Under the pieces are notes generated by a model. That model worked only from the letters and a program-made list of their open reading frames with translations, was not told the origin of the DNA and did not search any database. Below are positions 17,424-25,935 of a stretch of DNA of 64,000 nucleotides, one piece after another. The first letter of the stretch is position 1, and each line of letters opens with the position of its first letter. The position numbers were made by a program, and so were the translations under genes. Origin of the DNA: Xylophilus sp042867185 (GTDB taxonomy: Bacteria; Pseudomonadota; Gammaproteobacteria; Burkholderiales; Burkholderiaceae_C); the NCBI GenBank assembly GCA_042867185.1, contig JBHZQV010000021.1, forward strand, positions 26,007 to 90,006, written 5' to 3'.

Positions 17424-18938
17424 TCAGGGCTTGTAGATGGCGGGGCCGTCGCTCAGCAATGGCTGGGCGCCTCGGTAGGTCGAGACGCCGCGCATCACCC
17501 CCTCGAAATCGTTCAGCGCGGCGCCGACCTGGATGCCGTCGGCACCCATGCGGAATTCGCGGATGGTGAGCTCGTGGTAACGGGTGCGGCTCTTGACCAC
17601 CGACACCGCCTTCAGCAGGTTGCCCCGCGCCTCGAAGAACCGGAACAGCAGGATCGCGTCGCTCAGGTAGCTCAGGTCCACGTCGCTGCCGCCCTCGCCG
17701 AAGAGGCCGTGCTGGTTCAGCACCAGGATGGTGGCGATGCCGCGCTGGTTGAGGTAGGTCAGCAGTTCGTGCATCTGCAGCAGCAGGAACTTGCCGCCCG
17801 GCATCGCCTGCAGGTAGGCGTTGAGGCTGTCGATGCCCACCACCGAGGCGCCGCGCTCCTCCACTGCCCGGCGCACCCGGCTCGCGAACTCGCCCGGCGA
17901 GACCTGGGCGGGGTCGAGCGGGACGATCTCGAGCCGGCCGCTCGCGATGTGGTGCTCGATCCCGATGCCGAGCGCCTGGCAGCGTGCCATCAGGGTGCCC
18001 AGTCCTTCGTCGAACAGGTAGTAAGACACCTTCTCGCCGCGGTCGAGCGCGGCCGCGATGCAGGACATGGCGGTGGTGGTCTTGCCGACACCGGACGGTC
18101 CGGCGAAGAGCGTGTTGCTGCCGTAGGTCAGGCCGCCGCCGAGCATGGTGTCGAGCGCCTCGGTCCCGCTGCTGCCGACCCGGTGCGAGAACTCCACCCG
18201 GTGCTCCGACGCGATCAACCGCGGGTATACCGACAGCCCGCCGGTGTCGAGCTTGAAGTCGTGCTCGCCGCCGCGGAACTTGGCGCCGCGCAGCTTCGAC
18301 ACCCGCAGGAAGCGTTTGTCGTCGCCGTACTCGCCGACCGTCTGCTCCAGCGTGATGACGCCGTGGGCGATGCTGTGCAGCTGCAGGTCGGTGGACTGGG
18401 CCGAGCGGTCGTCGAGCATCAGCACGGTGCAGCTGGCCTTCGAGAAGAAATGCTTGAGCGCCAGGATCTGGCGGCGGTAGCGCAGCGGGTCCTGGGCCAG
18501 CAGCCGCATCTCCGACAGGCTGTCGAACACCACCCGCTGGGGCTTGGAGCGCTCCACCTCGGCCATCACGCCGCGCGTGGTCTCGCCCAGCTCGACCTCG
18601 GACGGATGGAGGATCGACTGCTCCAGGTCGGGGCTCAGGCCTTCCAGGGTGACCAGTTCGAAGATCTTCAGCCCGTCGAGCGACCAGCCGTGCGACGCCG
18701 CCACGGTGCGCAGCTCGTCGGCCGTCTCCGAAAGGGTGACGTAGAGGCCGCTTTCGCCCTGTGCCACCCCTTGCAGCAGGAACTGGATGCCGAGCGTGGT
18801 CTTGCCGGCGCCGGGCGAGCCCTCGATGAGGTAGAGATGGTGCGAAGGCAACCCGCCTCCCAGGATGTCGTCGAGCCCGGCAATGCCTGTCGAGGAACGT
18901 ACTTGTACGGGGTTGGTGAAGGGCGGGCTGGAGGTCAT
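17424..18938 (-). CDS. kaiC: KaiC-like double-domain ATPase
   Basis: A 504-residue protein with two RecA-type ATPase domains. Walker A motifs are 'GSPGAGKTT' (about 40-48) and 'GPSGVGKTT' (about 270-278), each preceded by the KaiC-type 'GLDDILGGGLP' / 'ALDTMLGGGLT' segments. The C-terminal 'SVVKSRTRYHELTIREF' matches the KaiC CII end. At the place of the cyanobacterial phosphosites Ser431/Thr432 this protein has Ser423-Tyr424, so the Thr is replaced. The first catalytic Glu pair of CI is also altered ('LSETADEL'). kaiA and kaiB are not in the window. ATG 18938 is chosen because upstream in-frame sequence is low-complexity. The role is probably ATP-driven signalling to the adjacent hybrid kinase rather than a canonical clock. 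Confidence 0.92.
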   Translation of the reverse strand: MTSSPPFTNPVQVRSSTGIAGLDDILGGGLPSHHLYLIEGSPGAGKTTLGIQFLLQGVAQGESGLYVTLSETADELRTVAASHGWSLDGLKIFELVTLEGLSPDLEQSILHPSEVELGETTRGVMAEVERSKPQRVVFDSLSEMRLLAQDPLRYRRQILALKHFFSKASCTVLMLDDRSAQSTDLQLHSIAHGVITLEQTVGEYGDDKRFLRVSKLRGAKFRGGEHDFKLDTGGLSVYPRLIASEHRVEFSHRVGSSGTEALDTMLGGGLTYGSNTLFAGPSGVGKTTTAMSCIAAALDRGEKVSYYLFDEGLGTLMARCQALGIGIEHHIASGRLEIVPLDPAQVSPGEFASRVRRAVEERGASVVGIDSLNAYLQAMPGGKFLLLQMHELLTYLNQRGIATILVLNQHGLFGEGGSDVDLSYLSDAILLFRFFEARGNLLKAVSVVKSRTRYHELTIREFRMGADGIQVGAALNDFEGVMRGVSTYRGAQPLLSDGPAIYKP

Positions 18939-19069
18939 GGGAAGGGGCGTGCTCGGAGGGGTGGGGAAGATGCCCTCTGTCGGGCGTTGACGCCAACGGC
19001 CAGCATACCTGCTCGGGGTGTTTTCCAGACACCGAGGATGTACGAATACGGGCCCGATCGCGGTGTACT

Positions 19070-19104
19070 GCGGCCCGGCGGGCGGGCTTCGCCGGCCGGG
19101 CCGC
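19070..19104 (-). terminator. Hairpin terminator after cca
   Basis: GCGGCCCGGC and GCCGGGCCGC form a 10-bp perfect stem with further pairing inside, 10 bp past the cca stop. There is no T run, so strength is uncertain. It separates cca from the kaiC operon on the same strand. Confidence 0.5.
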
Positions 19105-19113
19105 GATGGCGGC

Positions 19114-20373
19114 TCAGTCGGCGGCCGTGCCGCCCGCGGCGGCGGCGCCGATCGCCCGCGCCCGCGCCTGCTGGATCCGCTCGCCGATTTTGGGTCCGCG
19201 GGCCCCTTCGCGGGCGGCCTGTGCGGCGACCGTGGCGGTGTCCACCGTCCGGGCGGCCTGCAGCGCGGCCCGCAGCCGGGCGCGCTGCGGATACGGTTCG
19301 TCTTCCTTGCCGCCGCGGCCGCGCGCATCGCACTCGCAGGCCAGCAGCACCTCTTCGAAACGTTCGGGCCGGCGCCAGGCGTCGCAGCGGTCGAGCAGGC
19401 GCACCAGCGCGGCGGGGTTCAGCTCGCCGCTGCGGTGGATGTTGCCGTGCTCGCGCGCGACCACGTCGGCCAGCTCGCGGCACTCCACCGGCACCCGCAG
19501 CCGCTCGCAGACGCCCTGCAGCAGCCGGGCGCTGCGCTGCTCGTGGCCGATGTGGCGCGGCAGCACGTCGGCGGGCGTGGTGCCCTTGCCCAGGTCGTGG
19601 CAGAGGCAGGCGAAGCGTACCGCCAGCGGCGCCTGCAGCCGGGCCGCCATGTCCATCACCATCGCCAGGTGCACGCCGGTGTCGACCTCGGGGTGGTAGT
19701 CGGCGCGCTGGGGCACGCCCCACAGCCGGTCGACCTCGGGCAGCAGCCGGGCCAGGGCACCGCAGCGGCGCAGCACCTCCAGCATGCGGGAGGGCGCCGG
19801 CTCCATCAGGCCGCGCGCCACCTCTTGCCAGACGCGCTCGGGCACCAGGGCGTCGGCCTCGCCGTCCTCCACCATCGCCCGCATCAGGGCTTCGGTCTCG
19901 GGGGCGACGGTGAAGTCGGCGAAGCGGGCGGCGAAGCGGGCCAGGCGCAGGATGCGCACCGGGTCTTCGCGGAAGGCGTCGGTCACATGGCGCAGCACCC
20001 GGGCCTCCAGGTCGCGCCGGCCGCCGTAGGGGTCGACCAGGCCGGCGTCGCCCACCGCGTCCGGCGGCTGGGCCATCGCGTTGACCGTCAGGTCGCGGCG
20101 GGCCAGGTCTTCCTCCAGCGTCACCTCGGGTGCGGCCTGCACCGCGAAGCCGCGGTAGCCGCGCGCCGTCTTGCGCTCGGTGCGGGCCAGCGCGTATTCC
20201 TCGCGGCTGCGCGGATGCAGGAACACGGGGAAATCGCGGCCCACCGGCAGGTAGCCCTCGGCCGCCATCGCCTCGGGCGTGGCGCCCACCACGACCCAGT
20301 CGGTGTCGTGCACCGGCAGTCCCAGCAGCGCGTCGCGCACCGCACCACCCACCTTGTAGACCTGCATCGGCAT
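19114..20373 (-). CDS. cca: CCA-adding tRNA nucleotidyltransferase with HD domain
   Basis: A 419-residue multifunctional CCA enzyme that adds or repairs the CCA end of tRNAs. The N-terminus has 'YKVGGAVRDALLG' and the catalytic 'HDTDWVVVG' carboxylates, then 'RRDLTVNAMA' and 'DPYGGRRDLEARVLRHV' (about 110-140). The C-terminal HD phosphohydrolase domain has 'CLCHDLGKG' (about 255), as in the longer gamma/beta-proteobacterial form; E. coli Cca is 412 residues. ATG 20373 gives 'MPMQVYKVGG', the usual start, only 2 bp past the GST stop, so the two are co-transcribed. Confidence 0.96.
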   Translation of the reverse strand: MPMQVYKVGGAVRDALLGLPVHDTDWVVVGATPEAMAAEGYLPVGRDFPVFLHPRSREEYALARTERKTARGYRGFAVQAAPEVTLEEDLARRDLTVNAMAQPPDAVGDAGLVDPYGGRRDLEARVLRHVTDAFREDPVRILRLARFAARFADFTVAPETEALMRAMVEDGEADALVPERVWQEVARGLMEPAPSRMLEVLRRCGALARLLPEVDRLWGVPQRADYHPEVDTGVHLAMVMDMAARLQAPLAVRFACLCHDLGKGTTPADVLPRHIGHEQRSARLLQGVCERLRVPVECRELADVVAREHGNIHRSGELNPAALVRLLDRCDAWRRPERFEEVLLACECDARGRGGKEDEPYPQRARLRAALQAARTVDTATVAAQAAREGARGPKIGERIQQARARAIGAAAAGGTAAD

Positions 20374-20375
20374 GC

Positions 20376-21062
20376 TCAGCGGGCGAGCCGGTAGGGTTCT
20401 TCGAAGGCGCGGAAATCCTGCTCGGCCAGCGCGCCGTCGATCCAGGCGGCCACGCCGGGCAGGGCCGCCACCCGCTCCACATAGGTCGCCACGGCGGGCG
20501 ACACCGGCAGGGCGTAGGTGCGCAGCCGCATGCAGACCGGGGCGAAGAACGCGTCGGCGGCGGAGAAGCTGCCGAAGAGCATCGGCCCGGCGTAGCGCTC
20601 GAGCAGGCCGCCCCACAGCGCGCAGAGGCGCTCGACGTCGGCCCGCACGCCGGCCTGGTCGCGCCAGAGCAGGGCGCCGATGTCGGGAAGGCGGGCCTCG
20701 ATGTTCATCGGGCAGTGGCCGCGCAGCGCCTGGAAGCCGGCGTGCATCTCGGCGCAGGCGCTGCGGGCGGTGGCGCGGGCCACCGGGTCGGCGGGCCAGA
20801 TTCCGTGCTGCGGGTACAGCTCGGCCAGGGTTTCGGCGATCGCCAGGCTGTCCCATACCGCCAGGCCGTCGGCGCCCAGCAGCACCGGCACGTTGCCGGT
20901 CGGGCTCACGCCCTGCAGGTTCTGCTTGAAGCTGGAATCGGCCCCGAAACTGTCGAAGCGCACCATCCGTTCCTCGAAGACGATGCCGGCCTGGCGCATC
21001 AGCACCCAGGGGCGCATCGACCAGGAGGAGTAGTTCTTGTTGCCGATGACGAGGACGGGCAT
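20376..21062 (-). CDS. Glutathione S-transferase family protein
   Basis: A 228-residue cytosolic GST-fold protein. The thioredoxin-like N-terminal domain begins 'LVIGNKNYSSWSMRPWVLM' and includes 'GNVPVLLGADGLAVWDSLAI', with the cis-Pro and the conserved Ser-type glutathione contact ('WDSLAI'). The helical C-terminal domain follows from about residue 90. It is the first gene of a two-gene unit with cca. ATG 21062 matches the family start. The substrate is unknown; proteins of this subgroup often accompany unrelated housekeeping genes. Confidence 0.9.
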   Translation of the reverse strand: MPVLVIGNKNYSSWSMRPWVLMRQAGIVFEERMVRFDSFGADSSFKQNLQGVSPTGNVPVLLGADGLAVWDSLAIAETLAELYPQHGIWPADPVARATARSACAEMHAGFQALRGHCPMNIEARLPDIGALLWRDQAGVRADVERLCALWGGLLERYAGPMLFGSFSAADAFFAPVCMRLRTYALPVSPAVATYVERVAALPGVAAWIDGALAEQDFRAFEEPYRLAR

Positions 21063-21174
21063 GGGGATATCTTTCGGACGGTGAACGCGGGAACGGGGGG
21101 CGGATGGCCGGCGCAGGCGGCGCGCAGGCCGGGCGGTTACGTTTTGGCATGGCTTCGGCGTTACACTTTTTAGC

Positions 21175-23058
21175 ATGCACACCTCAGCGGCGCGCGGTTA
21201 TTTTCGCCGCCGCCTCACCCATTTCTGGAACCGCGATGGGCGTGCCATCCTGTGGATGGCGTTGGCCTGGGCGCTGGGGCTGTGGCTTTTCCAGACGGTG
21301 GCCGAAAAAGCGGCGGTACGCCACGCGGTGGGCGGCTTCCACGCCGGTGCGCCGGTGGCGCTGCAGCGCCTTGCGGGCGGGCAGGGCATCGGCAACAAGC
21401 TGGGCTTTCTGGTCGACCCCGGCGGGCAGCTGCAGATCGAGCAGATCGTCGCGGCCGATCCGCAGGACCCGCGCTTTCGTTTTCGCTACCCCGGCGACAC
21501 CCAGCGGCTCGGCGTGGGGCTGGGCCAGGGGGTGGTGTGGGCCAAGTTCCAGTTCAGCGTGCCCGACAGGGTGCGCGATGCGCACTGGCTGCTGGTGATG
21601 CCGTCGGTGGCGGCGCGGGACATGCAGTTCCACGGGCCCTACGACGCCGGCGGTACCCGGCTGGCGCCGCCGCTGGTGGCGGGCGCCGACTATCCGTTCT
21701 CCTCGTGGCCGGCTCCGACCGAGCGGATGTCGTTTCCGTTCCGGGTGCCGGAGCCGGGGCTCTACACCGCCTACTTCCGGGTCAAGTCCGACGTGATGCA
21801 GGTCTATGCGCCCCGCCTCTGGAACGAGACCGACTACCTGGTCTCCACCGAAGGCAAGCGGCTCTTCGACGGCCTCACCTACGGCATCCTGCTGGGCATG
21901 CTGGTCTACAACCTGCTGCTGCTCTCGATCTTTCGCGAGCGGATGCACGCGTACTACCTGGCCACCTGCGCCTGCGCGATCCTGACGCTGGCCAGCTTCA
22001 ACGGGCACCTGGCCCGCTTCCTGTGGCCCGATGCGCCGGCCCTGCCGCAGTACCTCTATACCGCGGCACCGCTGCTCTGGGCGCTGTTCGCCAGCCAGTT
22101 CGGCCGGTACTTCCTCAACCTGCGCCGGCATGCGCCGCGCATCGACCAGGTACTGGCGGCACTGGCGCTGGTGCTGGCCTGCATCCTGGTGGGCGCGACC
22201 GCCAGCGGCGATCCTTCGCTGCAGGTGCTGTGGCTGGTCCGCTCGACCGAGGTGGCCGCGGTGCTGGGCCCGCCGCTGCTGGCGATCGGCGGCGTGCGCG
22301 CCTACCGCGCGGGCTTCAAGCCGGCACTGCTCTACCTGGGCGGCCTGGCCGTATTGGTGGTGTCGGCCTTGCTGCTGATTTTGTCCAACTGGGGTGCTTT
22401 GCCCTGGAGCGGCCTGCAGCTCAATTTGCTGCAGCTGGGCGCCGCGGCCGAGCTGGTGGTGCTGTCGGTGGCGCTCGGCAGCCGCATCCGGTCGCTGCGG
22501 CGGGCGCAGCAGGAGCTGCACGCCCGCGCCGACAGCCTGGTGACCCAGGCCGAGACCGACCCGCTCACCGGGGTGGCCAACCGGCGCGGCTTGCAGCGCC
22601 GTGCCGAACGGCAGTTCGCCACCGGAGCGCCGCAGGCCCTGCTGCTGCTCGACCTCGACCGTTTCAAGCCGATCAACGACCGCTTCGGCCACCACGCCGG
22701 CGACCGGGTGCTGGTGGAGCTGGCGCGGCGCCTGCGCAGCGAGTTGCGCGACATCGACACGGTGGCCCGCCTGGGCGGCGACGAGTTCGTGGTGCTGGTG
22801 AGCGGCGAGACCGACCGGGGCGCGCTGTCGGCGATGGCCCACCGGATGGGCGAGCAGCTGCGGGCGCCGGTGGATTACGAAGGCCGGGCGCTGATGGTGA
22901 CGGCCAGCATCGGCATCGCGCGGTTCCCGAAAGACGCCCGCGACCTGGCGGGCCTGCTGCGGGCCGCCGACGCGGCGATGTACCACAGCAAGCAGCAGCG
23001 CCATTCGGACTTCGCCTTCCCCGAGGATGTCAAGCCCACCGCCCAGGCGGCAACCTGA
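21175..23058 (+). CDS. 7TMR-DISM diguanylate cyclase
   Basis: A 627-residue membrane sensor that should make cyclic-di-GMP. A first TM segment (about 25-42) precedes a periplasmic DISMED2-like domain (about 50-200), seven TM helices (about 205-420; 'LTYGILLGMLVYNLLLLSIF' opens the set), and a GGDEF domain (about 455-610) with intact 'RLGGDEFVVL'. The inhibitory I-site RxxD is present ('RDID', five residues before the GGDEF loop). The start is 112 bp from the divergent GST gene. It is one of two predicted active cyclases in the window. The ligand of the sensor domain cannot be inferred. Confidence 0.93.
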   Translation: MHTSAARGYFRRRLTHFWNRDGRAILWMALAWALGLWLFQTVAEKAAVRHAVGGFHAGAPVALQRLAGGQGIGNKLGFLVDPGGQLQIEQIVAADPQDPRFRFRYPGDTQRLGVGLGQGVVWAKFQFSVPDRVRDAHWLLVMPSVAARDMQFHGPYDAGGTRLAPPLVAGADYPFSSWPAPTERMSFPFRVPEPGLYTAYFRVKSDVMQVYAPRLWNETDYLVSTEGKRLFDGLTYGILLGMLVYNLLLLSIFRERMHAYYLATCACAILTLASFNGHLARFLWPDAPALPQYLYTAAPLLWALFASQFGRYFLNLRRHAPRIDQVLAALALVLACILVGATASGDPSLQVLWLVRSTEVAAVLGPPLLAIGGVRAYRAGFKPALLYLGGLAVLVVSALLLILSNWGALPWSGLQLNLLQLGAAAELVVLSVALGSRIRSLRRAQQELHARADSLVTQAETDPLTGVANRRGLQRRAERQFATGAPQALLLLDLDRFKPINDRFGHHAGDRVLVELARRLRSELRDIDTVARLGGDEFVVLVSGETDRGALSAMAHRMGEQLRAPVDYEGRALMVTASIGIARFPKDARDLAGLLRAADAAMYHSKQQRHSDFAFPEDVKPTAQAAT

Positions 23059-23090
23059 ACGCGGCCGACCGCGCGGCCCGGGCTACGCGC

Positions 23091-23663
23091 CTACTGGGGC
23101 CAGACCACGCCGTTGTCGTTCAGGATCGCGTCCAGCGGCTGGTCGTGCGCCTCGGGCTCGAAGTCGGGCAGGAAGCCCTGGCCGAAACCCAGGCCGACGG
23201 TGAACGGCCTGGGCTGCAGCGATGCCAGCGTGCGGTCGTAGAAACCGCCGCCGTAGCCCAGCCGGTAGCCGCCCGCGCCGTAGCCGACGCAGGGCACGAA
23301 GAGCAGGGTGGGCACCACCACCTCGGTGTCCTTCGGCTTGGGGATGGCGTAGGCGTCTTCTTCCATCGGGCAGCCGGGGTACCAGACGTGGAAGGTGAGC
23401 GTGCCGGCCACCTTGTCGACCACCGGCAGGCCGATCTGGCGGCGCTGCGGCGCGCCCTGCAGCTCGCCGTCTTCCTTCCAGCGGTGCAGCGCCGGCAGCG
23501 GATCGAACTCTCCCTTGATCGGCCAGTAGGCGCCGATCACCGCGTCGGGCCGGCCGATGAGCCAGATGCGCATCACCCGCTGGAGCTGGTCGGAGCGCGA
23601 CAGGCGGTCCGGCAGATTCAGTCTTTCTTCGATCAACGCCCTGCGAATGGCTGACTTGTCCAT
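23091..23663 (-). CDS. fthC: 5-formyltetrahydrofolate cyclo-ligase
   Basis: A 190-residue enzyme that converts 5-formyl-THF to 5,10-methenyl-THF using ATP. The family signature 'RLGYGGGFYDRTL' is present (about 138-150), and the start 'MDKSAIRRALIEERL' supplies the basic nucleotide-binding helix. ATG 23663 has a good ribosome-binding site (AAGGA). In-frame sequence continues upstream but is antisense to the transglycosylase. The start lies 10 bp from the start of the divergent lytic transglycosylase gene, so its promoter must lie inside that coding sequence or its message must be nearly leaderless. Confidence 0.93.
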   Translation of the reverse strand: MDKSAIRRALIEERLNLPDRLSRSDQLQRVMRIWLIGRPDAVIGAYWPIKGEFDPLPALHRWKEDGELQGAPQRRQIGLPVVDKVAGTLTFHVWYPGCPMEEDAYAIPKPKDTEVVVPTLLFVPCVGYGAGGYRLGYGGGFYDRTLASLQPRPFTVGLGFGQGFLPDFEPEAHDQPLDAILNDNGVVWPQ

Positions 23664-23673
23664 AATTCCTTCG

Positions 23674-25758
23674 ATGAAATTCCAGAAGATTCTGACATCT
23701 GCGCTCGCCCTCGGGCTCCTGGCCGGCACCGGGGCCGCCGTGCGGGCCCAAGGCGCACCCGCGGGGCGGGGCGACGATGTCGTGCTGGAAATGAACCAGG
23801 CCTTCAAACGCGGCGACCGGGCCCGGCTGGCGGCGCTGCTGCCGCTGACCCAGGGCCATGCGCTGGAGCCCTGGGCCGCCTACTGGGAACTGCGTGCCCG
23901 GATCGACACCGCCCAGCCCGAGGAGATGGCGGCGTTCTTCACCCGCTGGGCCGGCACCTACCAGGAAGACCGGCTGCGCAACGACTGGCTGCGCATCCTC
24001 GGCCAGCGCCGCGACTGGCAGCGTTTCGCCGACGCCTATCCGCTGTTCCGGATGAACGATGACCGCGAGGTGCGCTGCTACGCGGCCGTGGTCGAGCGGC
24101 TGCGCGGCACCGGCCCGCTGCCCGCGGCCACCGTCGACGAGGTGCGCCGCAACTGGTACGGCATGCGCGAATCGGACGACGGCTGCACCCTGGCCGCGGC
24201 CGAGCTGTTCGCTGCGCGCCAGTTCACCGCCGACGACGTCTGGCGCAAGGCGCGCCTGGCGATCGACGCCAACCGGCCGCGGGTGGCCCGCGCCGCGGTC
24301 GAGATCGTGGCGCCCGAGGAATCGGCCCTGGTCGCGCAGATCGGCGACAACCCGGCGCGTTTCCTGGCCTCCAAGGCCACCGCCAGCGGCCGCACCCGCA
24401 AGGAGCTGGTGACGCTGGCGCTGCTCAAGATGAACGCCTCCGACCCCGACGCGGCGGCCCAGCAGCTCGACAGCAAATGGAGCGTGCAGATGACGCCCGA
24501 GGAGCGCAACTGGGTTTGGGGCGCGATCGGCCGGCAGGCGGCCTCGCGCCTGTCGCCCACCGCGCTCGAATACTTCGCCAAGGTCACCCGCGATGCCGAA
24601 CTGCACGGCGAGATGCTGGCCTGGAAGGCCCGCGCCGCGCTGCGCGCCGGCAACTGGAAGGAAGTGCTGTCGGCCACCGCCGCGATGGACGACGCGCTGC
24701 GCGTCGACAGCGCCTGGGTCTACTGGCGCGCCAAGGGCCTGTTGGCCGGCGGCCCGCTGGGCGCGGCGCCGGCACCGGTGGCCGCGGTGCAGCCCGAGAG
24801 CGCCTCGCTGCCCGCGGCCACCGCCGCGTCCGGCCGGGTCTCCGACCGCCAGCGGGCCGAGGCGCGCCAGCTGCTCGAAGGCATCGCCAGCCCGCGCGGC
24901 TTCTACGAACAGCTGGCGCTGGAAGAGCTGGGCCTGCGCGTCGCGATGCCCGAACGGCCGGCGCCGCCCACCGCGCAGGAGCGCGAAGCGGCCCGCACCA
25001 ACCCGTCGCTGGCCCGCGGGCTCTATGCGATCCTGCTCGGCCTGCGCAGCGAAGGCGTGCGCGAGTGGAACTACGCCACCAACCTGCATGCGACCGGCGG
25101 CATGGGCGACCGAGAGCTGCTGGCCGCCGCCGACATGGCCTGCCAGAGCGAGGTCTGGGACCGCTGCATCAACACCAGCGAGCGCACCAAGGCCGTCTTC
25201 GACACCGGCCAGCGGTTCCCGATGCCGCACCAGTCGGCGGTGGTGATGCGCAGCCGCCAGATCGGCCTGGACCCGGCCTACGTCTACGGCCTGATCCGCC
25301 AGGAAAGCCGCTTCATCACCGATGCGCGTTCGGGCGTCGGCGCCTCGGGCCTGATGCAGGTGATGCCCGCCACCGCGCGCTGGACGGCCAACAAGATCGG
25401 CCTGGCGGGTTTTCGGCCCGAGCAGATCAACGACCGCGATACCAACATCTCGATCGGCACCGCCTACCTGAAGCTGGCGCTGGACGATTTCCAGGGCTCG
25501 ATGCCGCTGGCCGCCGCCGCCTACAACGCCGGCCCCGGGCGTCCGCGCAGCTGGCGCAACGGCCCGGTGGTCGATGCCGCGGTCTGGGCCGAGAACGTGC
25601 CCTTCGCCGAAACCCGCGACTATGTGAAGAAGGTGCTGGCCAACACCACCAGCTACGCCGCGATCCTGAGCGGCCAGCCGCAGTCGCTGCGCGCCCGGCT
25701 GGGCACCGTCGGGCCCAAGGACCCGAACTTCGTCGAGCCGAACAAGGACCTGCCCTGA
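23674..25758 (+). CDS. slt: Soluble lytic murein transglycosylase (Slt70-like)
   Basis: A 694-residue periplasmic enzyme that cleaves peptidoglycan between MurNAc and GlcNAc. A signal peptide (residues 1-25, cut near 'AVRAQ') is followed by an alpha-superhelical U/L domain (about 40-500) and a C-terminal SLT domain (about 530-660) with the catalytic Glu in 'GLIRQESRFITDA', 'GASGLMQVMPATA' and 'AAAYNAGPGR'. The length is close to E. coli Slt70. The ATG is only 10 bp from the divergent fthC start and has no good Shine-Dalgarno sequence. A strong hairpin follows the gene. Confidence 0.94.
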   Translation: MKFQKILTSALALGLLAGTGAAVRAQGAPAGRGDDVVLEMNQAFKRGDRARLAALLPLTQGHALEPWAAYWELRARIDTAQPEEMAAFFTRWAGTYQEDRLRNDWLRILGQRRDWQRFADAYPLFRMNDDREVRCYAAVVERLRGTGPLPAATVDEVRRNWYGMRESDDGCTLAAAELFAARQFTADDVWRKARLAIDANRPRVARAAVEIVAPEESALVAQIGDNPARFLASKATASGRTRKELVTLALLKMNASDPDAAAQQLDSKWSVQMTPEERNWVWGAIGRQAASRLSPTALEYFAKVTRDAELHGEMLAWKARAALRAGNWKEVLSATAAMDDALRVDSAWVYWRAKGLLAGGPLGAAPAPVAAVQPESASLPAATAASGRVSDRQRAEARQLLEGIASPRGFYEQLALEELGLRVAMPERPAPPTAQEREAARTNPSLARGLYAILLGLRSEGVREWNYATNLHATGGMGDRELLAAADMACQSEVWDRCINTSERTKAVFDTGQRFPMPHQSAVVMRSRQIGLDPAYVYGLIRQESRFITDARSGVGASGLMQVMPATARWTANKIGLAGFRPEQINDRDTNISIGTAYLKLALDDFQGSMPLAAAAYNAGPGRPRSWRNGPVVDAAVWAENVPFAETRDYVKKVLANTTSYAAILSGQPQSLRARLGTVGPKDPNFVEPNKDLP

Positions 25759-25777
25759 GGCGGTTTTTGAATGAAAA

Positions 25778-25808
25778 GAGGCCGCAGCCGGCGATCGGCA
25801 ACGGCCTC
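25778..25808 (+). terminator. Hairpin terminator after slt
   Basis: GAGGCCG-ca-GCCG-gcgat-CGGC-aa-CGGCCTC: a 7-bp stem, a 2x2 internal loop and a 4-bp stem closing a 5-base loop, 20 bp after the slt stop. It is followed directly by a copy of the palindromic repeat instead of a T run. Confidence 0.6.
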
Positions 25809-25810
25809 TA

Positions 25811-25827
25811 GCTATATAAATAATAGC
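25811..25827 (+). repeat. Palindromic element, copy C (first hairpin intact, second decayed)
   Basis: GCTAT-N7-ATAGC, 17 bp, the first half of the 41-bp element, followed by five bases and a G+C-rich stretch resembling but not matching the second hairpin. As at 3867 and 13604 it sits next to a hairpin beyond a gene end. Confidence 0.6.
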
Positions 25828-25935
25828 AAAGGCCGGGGCGGGCGTGCCGCATGCGGCCGGCGGCGGCGATTGCACCCGTGTTATTTCTCGCCGCGGCCGG
25901 CGTGGCGGGCCCGTGCCGTCCCCATAATCCGCGCC

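Noticed and set aside
18939..19328. 130-residue N-terminal extension of the KaiC-like protein
   Set aside because: Pro/Arg-rich sequence with no similarity to KaiC, overlapping the cca terminator and gene end.
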